Shown in pieces: positions 7,821-18,473 of a stretch of 37,443 nucleotides of DNA (positions within the stretch are counted from its first letter, which is position 1; every line of letters begins with the position of its first letter). The notes under the pieces were generated by a model. The model searched no databases. It was given only the letters and a program-made list of their open reading frames with translations, and was not told where the DNA came from. Position numbers and translations under genes: made by a program. The DNA lies in NCBI GenBank assembly GCA_031264075.1, contig JAISEO010000020.1:1-37443 (forward strand). Reading direction: 5' to 3'. The DNA is from Coriobacteriales bacterium (lineage in GTDB: Bacteria > Actinomycetota > Coriobacteriia > Coriobacteriales > UBA8131).

Positions 7821-9283
7821 CAGGTATACCGCACCACTTCAAAGCGCTCAAGCTCATAGGGCTCCCCGGCGCCGATACCGGCCTTGGAAAGCGCAATGGC
7901 AATCTGCTGCTCCGGGGTGTCCACGCCGTCGAGGGCCGGCAGCAGGAGGCCGCGCCGATACCCGAGACTGACGATGACGCCATAGCGCTGGGCATCAAGC
8001 GTTGCACGGTCAGACACGGGCTCCGCTTCTCCCAGAACATCCACCTTGAGGACGAGGCTTGGCAGTTCGCACTCCTCCACCGGTGGAAATCGCGGATCCT
8101 CCACCGCAGCGCTCACGGCGTTGTGAACTATCTCGGCCAGCACATTCTCCTGCACCGGCGCAATGGTGCCGATGCAGCCGCGCAGCTCACCGTTTTCATG
8201 CAGGCTCACAAAAGCCCCGGCGCGGGCGTGCGCCAGCTCCTCGTACAACGGCGCGGCTCTGGGGCTCAGCCGGAATTGTTCCAAGAGCGCCTGTATCTCG
8301 GGCGTGTCGAGGGTGGGCCTCTGCCCTCCCCTGCCAAAGTAGCTTTGCAGCGTTCTGCGGGCCAGCATAACCGGGAGAGACTCATCCTGCTGGGCCTGCT
8401 CCTGCTCCTGCTGGGCCTGTGGGAATGCAGCTGAATGAGCGGCCGCTCCCTCTGGTGCCGAAGGGTTTGCGACGAGGGAGGCAGCCACGGCATAGCCAAC
8501 ACCAAAGGGCCCTTCATACGACAACAGCTCCGGCTCATACTCCAGCCCCTCGAGCGCCCCTCCCATCATGATGAAGGAACGCAGGCCGCATTCTGCCGCC
8601 GCCTCGGCAAGGTATTCGTCTATGGCCAGCATCTCGGCGACGCTGCCGTCCGCGAGAGCCGCACACAGCTGCCGGTCAAACTCCGGGCCTTCGGGAGCGT
8701 AGCCGTAGGGCCCACTTGCCAGGAGCTTATGGCTCAGATCGCCGCTCGCAACGATGACCGTTTTACGACCGAGCGCCTCGGACGTGCGTGCCACCGCCGT
8801 GCCAAACTCCCGGTGCAGCTGGCGGCTGAGCCCGCTGAGCCCCACGCGCACTATCCTGACACCCGTTCCCGCGCCACCCGGGTCGCCCGCGGCCTCTCCG
8901 AAGAAATGCAGGGGCACCATGACGCCGTGGTCAAGCGTGGGCTCGCGCTCACCCTGGGTTCCGCCGGGGATACCCTCCTCGGCAAGCAGGGTTTCCAGAG
9001 CTGCCACAAACTCCTCGTCGTACGCCACGGCATAGTGTGCCTGGGAGCCATAGGAGCCAAAATCGCCCTGGGCACCGCTGCCCGGCGAGATGTGGAAGTA
9101 ATCGTAATAAAGCGTGGCGTGCGGCGAGAAGAACACGAGCGTCTCAGGGCTCAGTGCCGCAGAGCGGGCGGCCACCTCCCGGTAGGCATTCTCCGTTTTC
9201 TGCACCTGCAGGCGACTGTCTCCTCCCACGCCGGGAATGAGCAGGGGCGGATGGGGCACGGCAAACGCCGCAAGAATACTCAT
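7820..9283 (-). CDS. Fused AmrB (Memo)-AmrA (AMMECR1) protein of the AmmeMemoRadiSam system
   Basis: The 487-residue protein joins two domains that are often separate genes. Residues 1-270 are a Memo domain, related to class III extradiol dioxygenases: AAFAVPHPPLLIPGVGG at the start, FFSPHA, DHGVMVPL, and SGDLSHKL. A Gln/Glu-rich linker at about 285-305 follows. Residues 310-487 are an AMMECR1 domain with the hallmark GELRGCIGTI and DPRFPPV. GGGAGGTC lies upstream of the ATG at 9283. The gene directly precedes amrS and the two are coupled. Fusion plus coupling argues that the three activities work on one substrate, which is not identified here. Confidence 0.9.
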   Translation of the reverse strand: MSILAAFAVPHPPLLIPGVGGDSRLQVQKTENAYREVAARSAALSPETLVFFSPHATLYYDYFHISPGSGAQGDFGSYGSQAHYAVAYDEEFVAALETLLAEEGIPGGTQGEREPTLDHGVMVPLHFFGEAAGDPGGAGTGVRIVRVGLSGLSRQLHREFGTAVARTSEALGRKTVIVASGDLSHKLLASGPYGYAPEGPEFDRQLCAALADGSVAEMLAIDEYLAEAAAECGLRSFIMMGGALEGLEYEPELLSYEGPFGVGYAVAASLVANPSAPEGAAAHSAAFPQAQQEQEQAQQDESLPVMLARRTLQSYFGRGGQRPTLDTPEIQALLEQFRLSPRAAPLYEELAHARAGAFVSLHENGELRGCIGTIAPVQENVLAEIVHNAVSAAVEDPRFPPVEECELPSLVLKVDVLGEAEPVSDRATLDAQRYGVIVSLGYRRGLLLPALDGVDTPEQQIAIALSKAGIGAGEPYELERFEVVRYT

Positions 9284-9432
9284 GATGACCTCCCAGAAAA
9301 CTCAGTGCCTCTCCGTGGACTTTGCATCAGTATACGCCTTGATACACTATTACAGAAGCGGCGACCCAGAGGTTCTCCCTCACGGCCATTACGAGGTTAC
9401 TGACAATATGAGCCTCGTCGGTCAACGCGCAC

Positions 9433-9461
9433 TTGCCTGGACGATTATTGTGTACTATAAT
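9433..9461 (+). promoter_or_regulatory. Sigma-70 type promoter for the small TA-like pair
   Basis: TTGCCT (9433-9438), a 17-base spacer and a perfect TATAAT (9456-9461) lie 34 bases ahead of the ATG at 9495. Directly after it AATTT and AAATT arms surround GTCTTGC, a possible operator for the ribbon-helix-helix partner. Confidence 0.6.
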
Positions 9462-9494
9462 TTGTCTTGCAAAATTACGAGAAAGGGTGGCCGG

Positions 9495-9746
9495 ATGATA
9501 CGAGTACTTGACCGTGTAGCTGAGCGACACCCGGATATGACCGATACCGAGGTTCTTGGTGCTTGGAAAGTTCGGATCAAAACACAGTATCGTCTGGACG
9601 GTGAGAAGCCCTATAAAGTCGCCGTAGGCATATCTCCGAGCGAAAAGCTTGTCGAGCTGATAGCTTTTGATGACGATGATGACACAGTCATCTTCCACGC
9701 AATGCGAGCGACCAAAAGTATATTGATTGAACTGGGAATACTGTAA
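9495..9746 (+). CDS. Putative BrnT/RelE-like toxin of a TA pair
   Basis: This is an 83-residue protein that I recognise only by type. The pattern is HPDMTDTEVLGAWKVRI, then YKVAVGISPSEKLVELIAF, then VIFHAMRATKSILIELG. It matches small BrnT-like proteins, in which a helix is followed by a strand-rich body and a final HAM..(T/P)xK helix. Such proteins pair with ribbon-helix-helix antitoxins, and the next gene is one. The open frame extends upstream to 9237. The ATG at 9495 is preferred because AAAGGGTGG precedes it and the promoter lies between. Toxicity is inferred from context. Confidence 0.55.
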   Translation: MIRVLDRVAERHPDMTDTEVLGAWKVRIKTQYRLDGEKPYKVAVGISPSEKLVELIAFDDDDDTVIFHAMRATKSILIELGIL

Positions 9747-9756
9747 GGAGCCAGCT

Positions 9757-10032
9757 ATGGGATATGTGAAAAAGGACGGATCTCTTATCACTGATACGTG
9801 GATGGATGCCATCGCCGACGCTGCTGAGGCCGATAGACTGAGGGGGGTTGTGGTCAAGACGGAAAGCGGCCCGGGAAGACCGAGGATACTCAAGGACGAC
9901 GAGCTGCAAAGCATAACGTTCAGGATCGGAAAGTCGCGCCTCCCCATGATTGATAATGCCGCTGCAAAAAGAGGCGAGTCACGTTCAGAGTTCCTGCGCG
10001 ATCTCATTGACCAGGCACTGGCTGCGTCGTAA
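9757..10032 (+). CDS. Ribbon-helix-helix (CopG-like) antitoxin candidate
   Basis: The protein has 91 residues. The C-terminal half, LQSITFRIGKSRLPMIDNAA followed by KRGESRSEFLRDLIDQAL, is a ribbon-helix-helix DNA-binding fold. The N-terminal half (GYVKKDGSLITDTWMDAIADAAE) and the GPGRPRI turn are of unknown role, and would be where the toxin binds if this is the antitoxin. AAGGAG at 9745-9750 is an ideal SD for the ATG at 9757. It overlaps the stop region of the upstream gene, so the two are one operon with the toxin gene first. Confidence 0.6.
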   Translation: MGYVKKDGSLITDTWMDAIADAAEADRLRGVVVKTESGPGRPRILKDDELQSITFRIGKSRLPMIDNAAAKRGESRSEFLRDLIDQALAAS

Positions 10033-10087
10033 CAACAGCTGAGACGATGGGGTGTGTCGGGAATATACCCTGTTTCTGACCGCTGAA

Positions 10088-10118
10088 AAGGCCGAGCCCT
10101 TCAGGAGGACCCGGCCTT
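10088..10118 (-). terminator. Hairpin terminator downstream of hppA
   Basis: AAGGCCG (10088-10094) pairs with CGGCCTT (10112-10118), with further pairing inside. Read on the minus strand the stem ends in CCTTTTC, a short T run, 54 bases after the hppA stop. It can also close the convergent TA-like operon. Confidence 0.65.
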
Positions 10119-10171
10119 GTTGAGCGCCTTGCTTTTGAAGGCATGCGGGTAAAAAAACAACCCAGAACAGC

Positions 10172-12268
<2,097 letters not shown>

Positions 12269-12349
12269 ACAGGCTTCTCCTTTCCTGCTGTGCCTGCGAC
12301 ACAGGACCCTCCCTCTTGTGTGAGGTAGTACGACGACGACAGCGTATCA

Positions 12350-12376
12350 TGACAAAACAAAGCCCCCTGCGGGGCT
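12350..12376 (-). terminator. Rho-independent terminator of ribF
   Basis: On the minus strand AGCCCC-GCAG-GGGGCT (12376 to 12361) is followed at once by TTGTTTTG. It lies 62 bases past the ribF stop and ahead of hppA, so hppA must have its own promoter between here and 12268. Confidence 0.85.
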
Positions 12377-12438
12377 GACTGGCTATTCTAGCGTACTTGC
12401 GCCAACTCTGCCACGGAGACGGATAAAAGGAGCGAAGG

Positions 12439-13350
12439 TTACAGATTTTCTCGGACCCAGGCGATATTGTCCCTGACGGCGGCGATGAGTTCCTCCTGGC
12501 TGTCAAAGCGCTGCATGGGCCGGAGCCTGTGAACAAACTCCAGGGTGAGGTCCCGCCCGTAGAGGTCGCCGTCAAAATCGAGGAGATGGGCCTCAAGGAG
12601 AAAGGGGTCAAAGGCCTGGGACTCAGGAGAGTAGGTGGGTGGTTCGCCTATGGAGGCAGCGGCCTTGTAGCGCTTCTCGTCAAGCAGGGCATAGGCGGCA
12701 TACACATAGGGCCCCATCTCGGCAAAGGAGCCGTCCACCTCTACATTGGCGGTGGCAAATCCCAGGCCGTGGCCCCTCCCCGCGCCTTGAACGACGCGTC
12801 CGGTGAGGGCAAAGGCGCGCGTGAGCAGCCGAGCGGCCCGGTTGACATCACCTTCCGCCAGAAGCGCACGGATACGCGAGGCGCTCACCGTCTCGCCGTC
12901 CTCTGAGTACAGAGGCTCCGCAACAACGCTGATGTCCTGCTCCGTACCCCAGAGCGTAAGCTCGGGAATACCGCCGGCAGCAGAGGCGCCAAAATGAAAG
13001 TTCTCTCCCACGTGGATGGCTTCCAGGCCTGGTAGCCTGGTGAGGAGGTAGCGCAGGAAGCCCTGCCAGGATTGCTCTGCCAGGTCTGTGGTAAAGTGCA
13101 GGGCGAGCACGTCGGGCACCAGCTGCCTGAGTGCCGCGATGCGCTCCTCATTGCTGAGGAGCTTGTGGACGCGCTCGGGACAGAACAGCTCGTCCGGGTC
13201 GCGGTCAAAGGTCACGGCCACGGGCCGCGCATCGCGCGCAGTTCCATCATCTGCCAGGGACTCAAGCAGCGCCCGATGGCCCCGGTGCACGCCATCAAAG
13301 ACGCCAACGGCACAGACGCACCGGTCTTTCGTATAAGGTTCGGATTCCAT
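12439..13350 (-). CDS. ribF: Bifunctional riboflavin kinase / FAD synthetase
   Basis: RibF phosphorylates riboflavin to FMN and adenylates FMN to FAD. The nucleotidyltransferase domain (about 10-160) shows AVGVFDGVHRGH with the HxGH signature at residues 22-25, plus VTFDRDP and the later SASRIRALL block. The kinase domain (about 180-303) has GRVVQGAGRGHGLGFATAN and ends in LRPMQRFDSQEELIAAVRDN. The frame is open from a TTG at 13374. The ATG at 13350 fits the family start. No SD precedes it; instead an extended -10 lies 7 bases upstream, suggesting a leaderless mRNA. It lies 75 bases downstream of clpB. Confidence 0.95.
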   Translation of the reverse strand: MESEPYTKDRCVCAVGVFDGVHRGHRALLESLADDGTARDARPVAVTFDRDPDELFCPERVHKLLSNEERIAALRQLVPDVLALHFTTDLAEQSWQGFLRYLLTRLPGLEAIHVGENFHFGASAAGGIPELTLWGTEQDISVVAEPLYSEDGETVSASRIRALLAEGDVNRAARLLTRAFALTGRVVQGAGRGHGLGFATANVEVDGSFAEMGPYVYAAYALLDEKRYKAAASIGEPPTYSPESQAFDPFLLEAHLLDFDGDLYGRDLTLEFVHRLRPMQRFDSQEELIAAVRDNIAWVRENL

Positions 13351-13357
13351 GACTACC

Positions 13358-13385
13358 AGTGTAGCAGTTTGCAAAGACTCGTCCA
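13358..13385 (-). promoter_or_regulatory. Promoter placing the ribF transcript start at its ATG (leaderless)
   Basis: On the minus strand TGGACG (13385-13380), a 16-base spacer and TGC-TACACT (-10 at 13363-13358, with an extended TG) end 7 bases before the ATG at 13350. A start of transcription 7-8 bases past the -10 falls on the start codon, which would explain the missing SD. Confidence 0.5.
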
Positions 13386-13424
13386 GTGACGGGGTGGATA
13401 GGGAGGCTCCCTCACGTACCGGTC

Positions 13425-16250
13425 TTATCGCTTACTCACCGCGTAGTCGCCGTCTTCGTCCAGGTCTATCCTGACGCTCTCGCCTTCCGAAACCTCGCCG
13501 GCAACTATGGCGTTGGCCATGGTGTCTACGATGTTGCGTTGTACGAGCCGCTTGAGCGGACGGGCGCCGTAGACCGGGTCAAAGCCGTCTATGGAGAGCC
13601 TCTCGGCAGCAGCCGGGCTTATCTCGAGGTCGATATGCCGGTCGCCGAGCCGCTTGCTCACGTCGAGGAGCTGCAGGGCCACGATGGCGTCGATGTTATC
13701 AATGTCCAGCGTCTGGAAGATGATGACGTCGTCCACGCGGTTGATGAACTCGGGGCGGAAGGTGGCGCGCAGGGCCTCGTCAATGGCACGGCTCAGCTTG
13801 CGCTTCTCATCACTCTCGCCATCCTCACCCAGGCTCTCTGCGCTGTCCTGCTTTCTCTGCGGCTTCTTCTTGCCTTTGATCCGGGCAGCCTCCTCGGGGG
13901 GCATCTGGGAGGTAATCTCCTCCATCATGGTATCGACCATGCCCTGAATCCCGCCGCTCGCGTCAAGCGAGGCTGCCATGTCTCCCTTGTCGGCCTGCGC
14001 GGTGGGGTTGAGCTTGCCGAGCGTGGAGGCCCCGGCGAGGCTTCCGCCACTCATGTAGTAGTCGCGGATGAACTGTGAGCCCACGTTGGAGGTCATGATG
14101 ATAATGGCGTTCTTAAAGCTCACGACTCTGCCCTGGCCGTCGGTGAGTCGGCCATCATCAAAGACCTGGAGCAGGATGTTGTAGATGTCGGGATGCGCCT
14201 TTTCTATCTCGTCCAGCAAGATGACGCTGTAGGGACGGCGACGCACGGCCTCGGTGAGCTGGCCGCCCTCGTCGTATCCCACGTATCCCGGGGGCGCGCC
14301 AATGAGCCGCTGTACGGAGAACTTCTCCATGTACTCGCTCATGTCGATGCGGATGAGCGCCCGCTCGTCGTCAAAGAGAAACTGCGCCAGGCTCTTGGCC
14401 AGCTCGGTCTTGCCCACGCCGGTAGGCCCGAGGAAGAGAAAGGTGCCGATGGGCTTGTTGGGGTCGGCGAGCCCGGCGCGGCTGCGGCGGATGGCCCCGG
14501 CCACGGCGGCAACGGCCTCGTCCTGTCCCACGACACGCTTATGCAACTCGTCTTCCAGATTGACGAGCTTTTCGAGATCGCCCTGCATCATCTTGGTTAC
14601 GGGAATGCCCGTCCAGGTACTCACGACGGCGGCAATCTCCTCGGCGGTGACCTCCTCTTTGAGGAGCGTGTCCTCCGCCTCGCGCTGTTCCAGCTGCTCG
14701 GTGGCTTCCTTCAGCTGGTTTTCCAGGTCGGGTATGAGGCCGTAGCGCAGCTCGCTTGCCGCCTGCAGGTCGCTCTCACGCGTGGCGCGCTCGTAGTCGC
14801 TTTGGGCCTGGTCGAGGTCGGCCTTGAGCTGCTGCACCAGCGTGATGGCATCCTTCTCGTTGGCCCAGATGGCCTTGACGCCGTCAAGCTGCTGCTGCAC
14901 GGCGGCCATGTCGCGGCGCAGCGCCTCGAGCCGTTCCTTGGACGCCTTGTCGCTCTCGCGCATCAGGGCCTGTTCCTCTATCTGCATCTGGATGAGGTCG
15001 CGCTCTATGATGTCTATCTCCTCGGGCATCGAGTCAATCTCTATACGCAGGCGGCTTGCGGCCTCATCCATGAGATCGATGGCCTTGTCCGGCAGGAATC
15101 GCTCGGAGATATAGCGGTTGGAGAGCTCGGCGGCGGCCACGATGGCCCCATCGGTGATGCGCACGCCGTGGTGGATCTCGTACTTCTCCTTGAGGCCGCG
15201 CAGTATGGAGATGGTGTCCTCCACGCTGGGCTCGGTAACCAGCACCGGCTGAAAACGCCGCTCGAGCGCAGCGTCCTTCTCGATGTATTTGCGGTATTCG
15301 TCCAGTGTCGTGGCCCCGATGGCGTGGAGTTCGCCCCGGGAGAGCGCCGGTTTGAGCATGTTGCCGGCGTCGATGCTGCTGTCACTTCCGGCTCCAGCAC
15401 CCACGATGGTGTGGAGTTCGTCTATGAAGAGGATGATGCGGCCCGCCGCCTGCTGCACCTCGCGGAGTGCCGCCTTGAGACGGTCCTCAAACTCGCCGCG
15501 ATACTTTGCTCCCGCCAGCATGGCCGCTATGTCAAGCGCCACGACGTCGCGGTCTTTGAGTGAGGAGGGCACGTCGCCGGCGACGATGCGCTGTGCCAGC
15601 CCCTCGACAATGGCGGTCTTTCCCGTGCCCGGCTCGCCAATGAGTACCGGATTGTTCTTGGTGCGACGGCTCAGTACCTGGATGGTACGACGGATCTCCT
15701 CGCTGCGCCCGATGACCGGGTCAAGCTTGCCGGCGCGCGCGTCCTCGGTGAGGTTGCGACCGAACTGATCGAGCGCGTCCAGCGTGGGCTTGGAGGTCTG
15801 GTCAGTCACGCGGGTGTCTCCCCGCAGATCCTTATAGGCCTGCTCGACGCGCTCACGCGTGACGCCTGCCACGGTCAGCACCTTGCCGGCGCGGCCCTTG
15901 TCCTGTGCGAGCGCAATGAGCAGATGCTCGGTGGTAACAAAGCTGTCTCCCATTTTGGAGGCTATCTTCTCGGCGTTGGTCATAAGCGTGAGCAGGGCCT
16001 GGGACGGCATGGTCATGGGCTGGTTGCTCACCTTGGGACTCGCCTCTATCTCCGCCGTTACCGTGGCGTCGATGGCCGCAGCCGAAGCACCCACGCGCTC
16101 GATGATGGCGGTGATATTGCTCTCGCCCGCGCCGAGGAGCGCCTTGAGCAGATGCTCTGGCTCGATGAGGGCGCTTTCGGCATCGGCGGCCACGCCCATG
16201 GATTCTTGAAACACTTCTTGGGTAGATACCGCCCATTTATCAGGCCTCAT
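13425..16250 (-). CDS. clpB: ClpB disaggregase (Hsp100) with an unusual insertion in the second ATPase domain
   Basis: ClpB extracts polypeptides from aggregates together with DnaK, DnaJ and GrpE. It has an N-terminal Clp repeat domain (1-150), first AAA+ domain with GEPGTGKT (about 204-211), a coiled-coil middle domain (about 410-530), and second AAA+ domain with GPTGVGKT (about 606-613). At 941 residues it is about 75-80 longer than usual ClpB. The excess lies at about residues 725-810, between [10 protein letters not shown] and [14 protein letters not shown]. That stretch starts Gly/Ser-rich and ends as a highly charged linker ([10 protein letters not shown]). AAGGAGG precedes the ATG. It is the last gene of the dnaK operon, 56 bases after hspR. 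Confidence 0.96.
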   Translation of the reverse strand: MRPDKWAVSTQEVFQESMGVAADAESALIEPEHLLKALLGAGESNITAIIERVGASAAAIDATVTAEIEASPKVSNQPMTMPSQALLTLMTNAEKIASKMGDSFVTTEHLLIALAQDKGRAGKVLTVAGVTRERVEQAYKDLRGDTRVTDQTSKPTLDALDQFGRNLTEDARAGKLDPVIGRSEEIRRTIQVLSRRTKNNPVLIGEPGTGKTAIVEGLAQRIVAGDVPSSLKDRDVVALDIAAMLAGAKYRGEFEDRLKAALREVQQAAGRIILFIDELHTIVGAGAGSDSSIDAGNMLKPALSRGELHAIGATTLDEYRKYIEKDAALERRFQPVLVTEPSVEDTISILRGLKEKYEIHHGVRITDGAIVAAAELSNRYISERFLPDKAIDLMDEAASRLRIEIDSMPEEIDIIERDLIQMQIEEQALMRESDKASKERLEALRRDMAAVQQQLDGVKAIWANEKDAITLVQQLKADLDQAQSDYERATRESDLQAASELRYGLIPDLENQLKEATEQLEQREAEDTLLKEEVTAEEIAAVVSTWTGIPVTKMMQGDLEKLVNLEDELHKRVVGQDEAVAAVAGAIRRSRAGLADPNKPIGTFLFLGPTGVGKTELAKSLAQFLFDDERALIRIDMSEYMEKFSVQRLIGAPPGYVGYDEGGQLTEAVRRRPYSVILLDEIEKAHPDIYNILLQVFDDGRLTDGQGRVVSFKNAIIIMTSNVGSQFIRDYYMSGGSLAGASTLGKLNPTAQADKGDMAASLDASGGIQGMVDTMMEEITSQMPPEEAARIKGKKKPQRKQDSAESLGEDGESDEKRKLSRAIDEALRATFRPEFINRVDDVIIFQTLDIDNIDAIVALQLLDVSKRLGDRHIDLEISPAAAERLSIDGFDPVYGARPLKRLVQRNIVDTMANAIVAGEVSEGESVRIDLDEDGDYAVSKR

Positions 16251-16306
16251 AGTATCCTCCTTACTCAGTTACCCGCACGCTGCTCCAGGCCGCGCACCTT
16301 ACTCAC

Positions 16307-16750
16307 TCAGGCCAGGCCTGCTGTCTCGCTCGCTGGCTGCTGGCTGCTCGTCTGCGTATCAACGGGCGCCTGTTGCTCGATTCTCCGCAGAACGCCGGGC
16401 TGGTAACGCACCATGGCGGTTATCTGCTGACGCATCTCCAGCTCGTGCAGGCGGTCTGTGGTCCTACGCACTCGGCGCCCGAGGCGCTCTATCTGTTCGT
16501 CGCACTCATCCAGGCGGTTCTGCATATCGAGGATACGCATGACGCCGGCCAGATTGACGCCTTCACTCGTGAGCTGGCCGATAAGCTCCAGCCGCTCAAT
16601 GTCTGCCGGTGAGTACAGACGTGTGTTGCCCCCGGAGCGTTTGGGCGTCACCAGGCCCCGGCTCTCGTACACGCGGAGCGTCTGAGGATGCATGCCCGCC
16701 AGCTCAGCCGCCACACTTATCATGTACAAAGGACGCTCTCTGTCATTCAT
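16307..16750 (-). CDS. hspR: HspR, MerR-family heat-shock repressor
   Basis: In actinobacteria HspR binds HAIR operators together with DnaK as co-repressor and controls the dnaK operon and clpB. The N-terminal winged helix-turn-helix reads YMISVAAELAGMHPQTLRVYE followed by RGLVTPKRSGGNTRLYS, the MerR hallmark. A coiled-coil dimer helix follows (about 75-115) and then a polar tail. I chose the ATG at 16750, which shares a base with the dnaJ stop (TGATG), with AAAGGG 9 bases upstream. The frame is also open from an ATG at 16759 that sits directly on that SD. The position between dnaJ and clpB implies autoregulation of the whole operon. Confidence 0.93.
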   Translation of the reverse strand: MNDRERPLYMISVAAELAGMHPQTLRVYESRGLVTPKRSGGNTRLYSPADIERLELIGQLTSEGVNLAGVMRILDMQNRLDECDEQIERLGRRVRRTTDRLHELEMRQQITAMVRYQPGVLRRIEQQAPVDTQTSSQQPASETAGLA

Positions 16751-17751
16751 CAGCCCCATCCCTTTCGTATGTCGGTGTCGCTGGCCCCGGCAAAGGCCTC
16801 CAGCGCCTCCCTCTGCTTCTCATTGAGCTTCCTGGGTACCACCAGGGTGGCCTTGACCTTGAGGTCGCCGTATTCGGAAGCGCCCGATTTGCGGCTCACG
16901 CGTTTGGCTCCCTTGCCCTTGATGAGAAAGACCTTGCCCTCCTGGGTTCCCGCGGGAACCTTGAGCTTGACCTTGGAGCCGTCTGGAACCGGAACGGTGA
17001 TGCTGGCTCCCAGCGCGGCCTCATCAAAGGACAGCGGCAGGTTCATATGTATGTTGGCACCGCTGCGGGTGTAGAGTTTGTCCGGCTTGATGGAGGTGAT
17101 GATGAGCAGGTCGCCGTTCTCTCCGCCGTTGCTGCCGGCGGCCCCCTTGCCTTTGTAGCGGAGGCGGCCACCCTCAACCGCGCCCTCGGGCACCTTGACG
17201 TCTATCGTCTGGTTGATGCCGTCGGAGCTCTTGACCGTGACGCGCTTCTCGGTACCCTTGAAGGCTTCTTCAAAGCTCAGCTCCAAGGTGACCTGGATGT
17301 CCTGTCCCTTGACCTTCTGTTGTCTGCCGCCAAAGTCCCAGTCGGTGCCAAAGGCACCCTCGCCAGCGGCCATGCGGCTGAAGATGTCGCCGATGGAGTT
17401 GCCAAAGCCGCCAGCACCCGTGGCGTTGCCGTAGCCACCGTCGCCACCAAAATCGGTGACCGTCCAGGTGCCACCTCTGCCTCCCCAGTTAAACGGTATG
17501 CCAGAGGCAGCCGCTCCCCCGGTTGCCGCAAAGGCACCATATTTGAGCATGGTGTCGTATTCCTCACGCTTTTCCCTGTCGGAGAGGACCTCGTAGGCTT
17601 CGCTTATCTCCTTGAAGGCAGCCTCGTCACCGCCGGCATCGGGATGATGCTTGCGGGCGAGCTTCTTGAACGCCTTCTTTATCTCATCGGTGGAAGCCTT
17701 ATCGCCCACCCCCAGGACTTCATAGTATGTTTTATCGGTGGTTTGCACCAT
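16750..17751 (-). CDS. dnaJ: DnaJ/CbpA-type Hsp40 co-chaperone without zinc finger
   Basis: This stimulates DnaK ATPase and delivers substrate. The J domain (8-70) has HPD at residues 36-38. A Gly/Phe-rich region (about 75-140, with [14 protein letters not shown]) follows. Two C-terminal substrate-binding domains (145-325) contain [18 protein letters not shown] and [17 protein letters not shown]. The four CxxCxGxG zinc-finger repeats of classical DnaJ are absent, so this is a type II (CbpA/DnaJ2-like) protein, although it holds the dnaJ slot. GAGGAGG lies about 12 bases before the ATG, a rather long spacing. It is 48 bases downstream of grpE and coupled to hspR. Confidence 0.93.
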   Translation of the reverse strand: MVQTTDKTYYEVLGVGDKASTDEIKKAFKKLARKHHPDAGGDEAAFKEISEAYEVLSDREKREEYDTMLKYGAFAATGGAAASGIPFNWGGRGGTWTVTDFGGDGGYGNATGAGGFGNSIGDIFSRMAAGEGAFGTDWDFGGRQQKVKGQDIQVTLELSFEEAFKGTEKRVTVKSSDGINQTIDVKVPEGAVEGGRLRYKGKGAAGSNGGENGDLLIITSIKPDKLYTRSGANIHMNLPLSFDEAALGASITVPVPDGSKVKLKVPAGTQEGKVFLIKGKGAKRVSRKSGASEYGDLKVKATLVVPRKLNEKQREALEAFAGASDTDIRKGWG

Positions 17752-17799
17752 TGTGGCTTACCACCTCCTCACTTCTACCAGGTTTATAGGACTGCAATT

Positions 17800-18456
17800 C
17801 TATGGCTTGCAGCTTACCACCACACACGCCGGCCGCAGCACGCGGCTCCCCATCTCGTAGCCCTTCTGATACACCTCAAGCACCGTCTCATCGGGGACCT
17901 TGGTGTCCTCCAGCTTTGAGATGGCACTGTGCAGATTGGCGTCAAAGGGCTCACCCTTGGGGTCGATTACCCTGACGCCCTCGCTGGCCAGTATATCCTG
18001 CATCTTGCTGTAGACCTGTGCGATGCCCTCCTTGAGCGAGTCTTCGCTCGCGATATCGCTGTGCAGGGTGGCGCGTTCCAGATCGTCCACAAGGGGAAGC
18101 AGTTTTTCCACGAGCCTCTGGGTGGCCCTGCTGCGCTCGTCAGCACGTTCCGCCTCGGTGCGCCTGCGATAGTTGTCCCACTCGGCCTTGAGGCGCAGAT
18201 GCCTGTCTCGCAGCTCGCTTACCTCGGCCAGGGCCTTTGCCAGCTCATCCAACTCATCCAGTTCGGCGGCAAGCTCCTCGGAGATGTCCGCGGCAGCGCC
18301 GGAGACAGAAGCCTCGGTGGAACCGGCCTGCGCGCCTGTTTGTGGGCCTGTCCGGGCACCGGTCTTGCTCTTCTCGCTGTTCTCGTTCTTCCGAGCAGGC
18401 TCCCCAGCGCGCGGGGAGCCCTTCTCGTTATCAGTCTCAAAATCTTTTATCACCAT
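17800..18456 (-). CDS. grpE: GrpE nucleotide exchange factor
   Basis: GrpE releases ADP from DnaK. It has 218 residues. A long low-complexity, charged N-terminus (1-60) includes the TGARTGPQTGAQAG stretch. A long helix follows (about 65-110) with LRLKAEWDNYRRRTEAER. The beta domain has GVRVIDPKGEPFDANLHSAIS and YEMGSRVLRPACVVVS, the two GrpE signatures. The ATG at 18456 begins 17 bases after the dnaK stop. Confidence 0.95.
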   Translation of the reverse strand: MVIKDFETDNEKGSPRAGEPARKNENSEKSKTGARTGPQTGAQAGSTEASVSGAAADISEELAAELDELDELAKALAEVSELRDRHLRLKAEWDNYRRRTEAERADERSRATQRLVEKLLPLVDDLERATLHSDIASEDSLKEGIAQVYSKMQDILASEGVRVIDPKGEPFDANLHSAISKLEDTKVPDETVLEVYQKGYEMGSRVLRPACVVVSCKP

Positions 18457-18473
18457 GACACACCTGCCTCGGG

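Noticed and set aside
13386-13424. Terminator between clpB and ribF
   Set aside because: Only a small AGGGAG/CTCCCT stem without a T run is present, so read-through from clpB into ribF cannot be excluded.
14193-15563. 456-residue open frame opposite clpB
   Set aside because: It is a Leu/Val/Gly-rich shadow frame of clpB with no independent signals.
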